Under the pieces are notes generated by a model. That model made no database searches. It saw nothing but the letters and a program-made list of their open reading frames with translations, and was not told where the DNA came from. This document shows, in pieces, positions 22,684 to 25,227 of a DNA stretch of 25,227 nt (the first letter of the stretch is position 1; the number at the start of each line of letters is the position of its first letter). This DNA comes from Bacteroidales bacterium UBA1184 (GTDB taxonomy: Bacteria; Bacteroidota; Bacteroidia; Bacteroidales; ML635J-15): assembly GCA_002310235.1 (NCBI GenBank), contig DBYO01000038.1:1-25227 (forward strand). Direction: 5' to 3'. Position numbers and translations under genes: made by a program.

Positions 22684-23633
22684 AGAATTTTGCAATAATA
22701 GGAGTTGGTGGCTATATAGCACCTCGTCATTTAAAAGCAATAAAGGAAACAGGTAATAATCTGCTAGTCGCTCTCGATAAGAGCGATAGCGTTGGAATTA
22801 TGGACTCATATTTTCCGAAAGCAGACTTTTTCACAGAACCGGAACGCTTTGAACGCCACGTCTACAAGACTCAGCACTCGTCAGGCGAAAAGATAGACTT
22901 CTTCAGCATCTGCACGCCAAACTACCTGCACGATGCACATATAAGGATGGCTTTGCTAAACGGAGCCGATGCTATCTGCGAAAAGCCACTTGTGCTCAAT
23001 CCGTGGAACATCGACGCTCTTGCCGAACTCGAAAAGGAAACAGGACACAAGATATACAACATCCTGCAGCTTCGCCTGCACCCAGCGATTGTGAACCTGA
23101 AAAAGAAAATCGAAGCTGGCGACCCCAACAAGATTTACGATGTTGACCTCACCTACATAACCTCGCGCGGAAAGTGGTTCCACTATTCGTGGAAAGGCGA
23201 TGTGGCGAAGTCGGGCGGACTTGCAACCAACATAGGCATACATTTCTTCGATATGTTGCAATACATCTTTGGAGCTAAAAAAGAACTTGTAGTCCATCAT
23301 CGTGACGACCACGTTGTGTCGGGATACCTCGAATTGCAAAAAGCACGCGTTCGCTGGTTCTTGAGCGTTGACAGCGAATATCTGCCCGAAGAAATAAAGG
23401 CAAAGGGGCAGACAACATACCGCTCTATACAGATCGCTGGCAACGAATTAGAATTCACAGGAGGTTTTACCGATTTACATACCGAAAGCTACAAGAATAT
23501 ACTAGCAGGCAACGGATTTGGCATTCAGAATGCAAAGCCAAGCATCGAAATGGTTCACTACATTAGAAATGCTGAAATTGTCAGCACAATGAAAGATTGC
23601 GAACATCCATTTTTATCGAAACTAACGAAATAA
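22680..23633 (+). CDS. wbpB: WbpB/WlbA-like UDP-sugar 3-oxidase (Gfo/Idh/MocA family)
   Basis: An NAD-dependent oxidoreductase that, in the Wbp/Wlb pathway, oxidises C3 of UDP-N-acetylglucosaminuronic acid to the 3-keto sugar, preparing it for transamination. The 317-residue protein has the nucleotide-binding fold at the N-terminus (IGVGGYIAPRHLKAIKETGN; GYIAPRH is typical of WlbA), the Gfo/Idh motif ICEKPLVLNPWN, and the substrate block YNILQLRLHPAIVNLK. A later segment (KSGGLATNIGIHFFDML) fits the family's catalytic His/Asp helix. It overlaps the upstream acetyltransferase by four bases, so translation is probably coupled, and the dehydrogenase follows 11 bases later. Confidence 0.9.
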   Translation: MKNFAIIGVGGYIAPRHLKAIKETGNNLLVALDKSDSVGIMDSYFPKADFFTEPERFERHVYKTQHSSGEKIDFFSICTPNYLHDAHIRMALLNGADAICEKPLVLNPWNIDALAELEKETGHKIYNILQLRLHPAIVNLKKKIEAGDPNKIYDVDLTYITSRGKWFHYSWKGDVAKSGGLATNIGIHFFDMLQYIFGAKKELVVHHRDDHVVSGYLELQKARVRWFLSVDSEYLPEEIKAKGQTTYRSIQIAGNELEFTGGFTDLHTESYKNILAGNGFGIQNAKPSIEMVHYIRNAEIVSTMKDCEHPFLSKLTK

Positions 23634-23644
23634 ATAATTTGCGT

Positions 23645-24943
23645 ATGAATAATATTTACGAAGCATTAATCAACAAGCAGGCAAAACTTTCGGTTATTGG
23701 TCTTGGTTATGTAGGACTGCCGATTGCACTTGAATTTTCAAAGCATATAAATGTCGTTGGCTTTGATGTTAAGCCCGAAAGAGTTGCTATGATGAACAAC
23801 CATATCGACCCGAGCAACGAACTTGACAAGGAAGCTTTCGACGGATGCAACATAACATTTACATCCAATGCTGAAGACCTCAAACAGTGTAACTTCTTCA
23901 TAGTTGCTGTTCCAACGCCAATCGACGAGCACAAACTTCCAGATCTTACTCCTGTTATCAAGGCATCGGAATCGGTTGGAAAGGCTTTGAAAAAAGGTGA
24001 CTATGTAGTTTATGAATCAACTGTATATCCTGGTTGCACCGAGGAAGATTGTGTTCCGATTCTCGAAAAGATGTCGGGACTGAAGTTTATGGAGGATTTC
24101 AAGGTTGGATTCTCTCCCGAAAGAATAAATCCTGGCGACAAAGCTCACTCGCTCACACAGATAAAGAAGATAACCTCTGGTTGTGATCCCGAAGCTGCAG
24201 AAAACATTGCTAAGGTTTACGAAATAATAATCAAGGCAGGTGTGCACCGTGCAAGCGCAATAAAGGTAGCTGAGGCTGCAAAGATTATTGAAAATACACA
24301 GCGCGACATAAATATTGCTTTGATGAACGAATTGTCAATCATATTCGACATCATGGGAATCAATACCTACGAGGTTTTGGAAGCTGCTGGAACAAAGTGG
24401 AACTTCCTGAAATTCTCTCCAGGACTTGTTGGCGGACACTGTATCGGTGTTGACCCATATTACCTGCTTCACAAGGCTAAACAGCTTGGCTACCATGCAA
24501 GTATGATTAATTCTGGTCGTGCTCTCAACGACAGCATGGGAACACGCATTGCCGACAAGGTTGTAAAGATGATCATTAATGCAGGCAAGGAAATTACAAA
24601 GTCGAGAGTTCTCATTATGGGTATGACATTTAAGGAGAATGTCACCGATATTCGTAATTCTCGTATAATCGACATTATCAACGAGTTGAAGTATTTCCGT
24701 GTAAACTGCGATGTTGTTGATGCTTTTGCCGACCACGACGAAGTTATGAAGGAATATGGTGTTGACATGTCGAAGGAGCCGACTGGCAAGTACGATGCAA
24801 TTATCGTAGCTGTAAACCATCGTCCTTACATGGAGCTTACTGAAGACTATTTCAAGAGTATTTCTGCCGAAAATGGAATTCTTGTTGATGTTAAGGGTGT
24901 TCTCAGAGGCAAGATAAAAGATTTGAAATATTGGAGCTTATAA
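23645..24943 (+). CDS. UDP-N-acetylhexosamine 6-dehydrogenase (WbpO/TviB-like)
   Basis: An NAD-dependent nucleotide-sugar dehydrogenase that oxidises C6 of UDP-GlcNAc or UDP-GalNAc to the uronic acid, the first step of the pathway served by its two upstream neighbours. From ATG 23645 the protein has 432 residues. The Rossmann motif is VIGLGYVGLPIALEF; VPTPIDEHKLPDLTPV and YESTVYPGCTEEDCVPI follow. The catalytic cysteine is C266 in GGHCIGVDPYYLLHKA, a form typical of the TviB/WbpO/VipA group. The C-terminal domain has GMTFKENVTDIRNSR and ends with VDVKGVL. The in-frame ATG at 23597 lies inside the previous gene and would add 16 unrelated residues, so it was not used. A strong bidirectional terminator follows. 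Confidence 0.92.
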   Translation: MNNIYEALINKQAKLSVIGLGYVGLPIALEFSKHINVVGFDVKPERVAMMNNHIDPSNELDKEAFDGCNITFTSNAEDLKQCNFFIVAVPTPIDEHKLPDLTPVIKASESVGKALKKGDYVVYESTVYPGCTEEDCVPILEKMSGLKFMEDFKVGFSPERINPGDKAHSLTQIKKITSGCDPEAAENIAKVYEIIIKAGVHRASAIKVAEAAKIIENTQRDINIALMNELSIIFDIMGINTYEVLEAAGTKWNFLKFSPGLVGGHCIGVDPYYLLHKAKQLGYHASMINSGRALNDSMGTRIADKVVKMIINAGKEITKSRVLIMGMTFKENVTDIRNSRIIDIINELKYFRVNCDVVDAFADHDEVMKEYGVDMSKEPTGKYDAIIVAVNHRPYMELTEDYFKSISAENGILVDVKGVLRGKIKDLKYWSL

Positions 24944-24960
24944 AATAAAGATAACCGAGA

Positions 24961-24999
24961 ATAAAAATAAAGGCTGCGTAAAGCAGCCTTTATTTTTAT
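24961..24999. terminator. Bidirectional intrinsic terminator (17-bp perfect stem)
   Basis: The arms ATAAAAATAAAGGCTGC (24961-24977) and GCAGCCTTTATTTTTAT (24983-24999) pair without mismatch around a 5-base loop GTAAA. The GC core is flanked by A-rich and T-rich arms, so a T-run is available on both strands. It separates the convergent genes ending at 24943 and 25012. Confidence 0.93.
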
Positions 25000-25011
25000 A
25001 TATAACTAGCA

Positions 25012-25227
25012 TTATCTTACCAGATGCAGAGCTTTCTGCTCATGGTATTCGTTACCGTCGTATCCCACAGCGTCGATTATTACGTAGTAAACACCCGGTG
25101 TAGCCTTAGTAGAACCGTTGAGACGACCGTCCCATCCAGCCTCCATAGTCTCCCAGTCAGTCCATTCGTAAACGAGGCGTCCGTAGCGGTTTATGATTTT
25201 GCCGTTGAACGACTTGAGTGTCTGTGC
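25012..25227 (-). CDS. C-terminal end of a protein with a T9SS type B sorting domain (partial)
   Basis: The last 71 codons of a gene that starts beyond the window. The visible protein (IINRYGRLVYEWTDWE, then AGWDGRLNGSTKATPGVYYVIIDAVGYDG, ending in ALHLVR) matches the gliding-motility-type, or type B, T9SS C-terminal domain: NR(W/Y)G, GWDG, then (S/T)PGVYYY-like. The product is therefore an exported surface protein, probably large. The stop is TAA at 25014-25012, after the shared terminator. Nothing can be said about the missing N-terminal part. Confidence 0.85.
   Translation of the reverse strand, partial: AQTLKSFNGKIINRYGRLVYEWTDWETMEAGWDGRLNGSTKATPGVYYVIIDAVGYDGNEYHEQKALHLVR

Noticed and set aside
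1..25227. CRISPR array or phage island
   Set aside because: The repeats seen are short, degenerate and without regular spacers; no cas, integrase or phage structural gene was recognised.

Overview
The window looks like a chromosomal segment of a Bacteroidetes bacterium, most likely of the order Bacteroidales. Several independent signs agree. Several genes have Bacteroidetes-type promoters (-33 TTG, 19-21 bp spacer, -7 TAnnTTTG) and no Shine-Dalgarno sequence. Signal peptides end in FSQ, TAQ, FAQ or NAQ. Three genes carry type IX secretion (T9SS) C-terminal sorting domains. One secreted protein is a gingipain-like C25 peptidase. No rRNA, tRNA, CRISPR array, transposase or phage gene was seen.

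Layout. (1) 1-2707, minus strand: the N-terminal part of glycyl-tRNA synthetase, preceded by a secreted protein of about 22 MORN-like repeats. (2) 2919-4742, plus: a small T9SS-type secreted protein, then a LuxE-like acyl-protein synthetase starting at TTG. (3) 4743-5273: a 531-bp AT-rich gap upstream of dnaA. (4) 5274-11701, plus: dnaA, a DMT-family transporter that begins right at the dnaA terminator, an outer-membrane beta-barrel protein, and a 1061-residue protein that appears to join a dead zinc-peptidase domain, a TolB-like beta-propeller and an Omp85-like barrel. (5) 11702-12358: intergenic repeats, a small coiled-coil gene and a 203-bp element with perfect 12-bp terminal inverted repeats. 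(6) 12359-20409, minus: deoC coupled to a MazG-type pyrophosphohydrolase, a secreted DUF4932-like HEFCH metallopeptidase, an RNA methyltransferase overlapping a four-domain ComEA-like protein, and the C25 peptidase. (7) 20580-24943, plus: a radical SAM/SPASM protein overlapping folK, then a nucleotide-sugar cluster (acetyltransferase, oxidase, dehydrogenase). (8) 25012-25227, minus: the C-terminal end of a protein with a T9SS type B sorting domain.

How the parts fit. Much of the window concerns the cell envelope: T9SS cargo, outer-membrane barrels and UDP-GlcNAc-derived uronic acid synthesis of the Wbp type. In Porphyromonas gingivalis a Wbp-type pathway supplies the sugar that links T9SS cargo to A-LPS, so the cluster at 22108-24943 may serve cargo such as the C25 peptidase. 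That link is inference, and the aminotransferase step is absent here. The housekeeping genes (glyQS, dnaA, deoC, folK, RNA methyltransferase) are intact apart from the window-edge truncation of glyQS. The most unusual single item is the fusion protein at 8516-11701.
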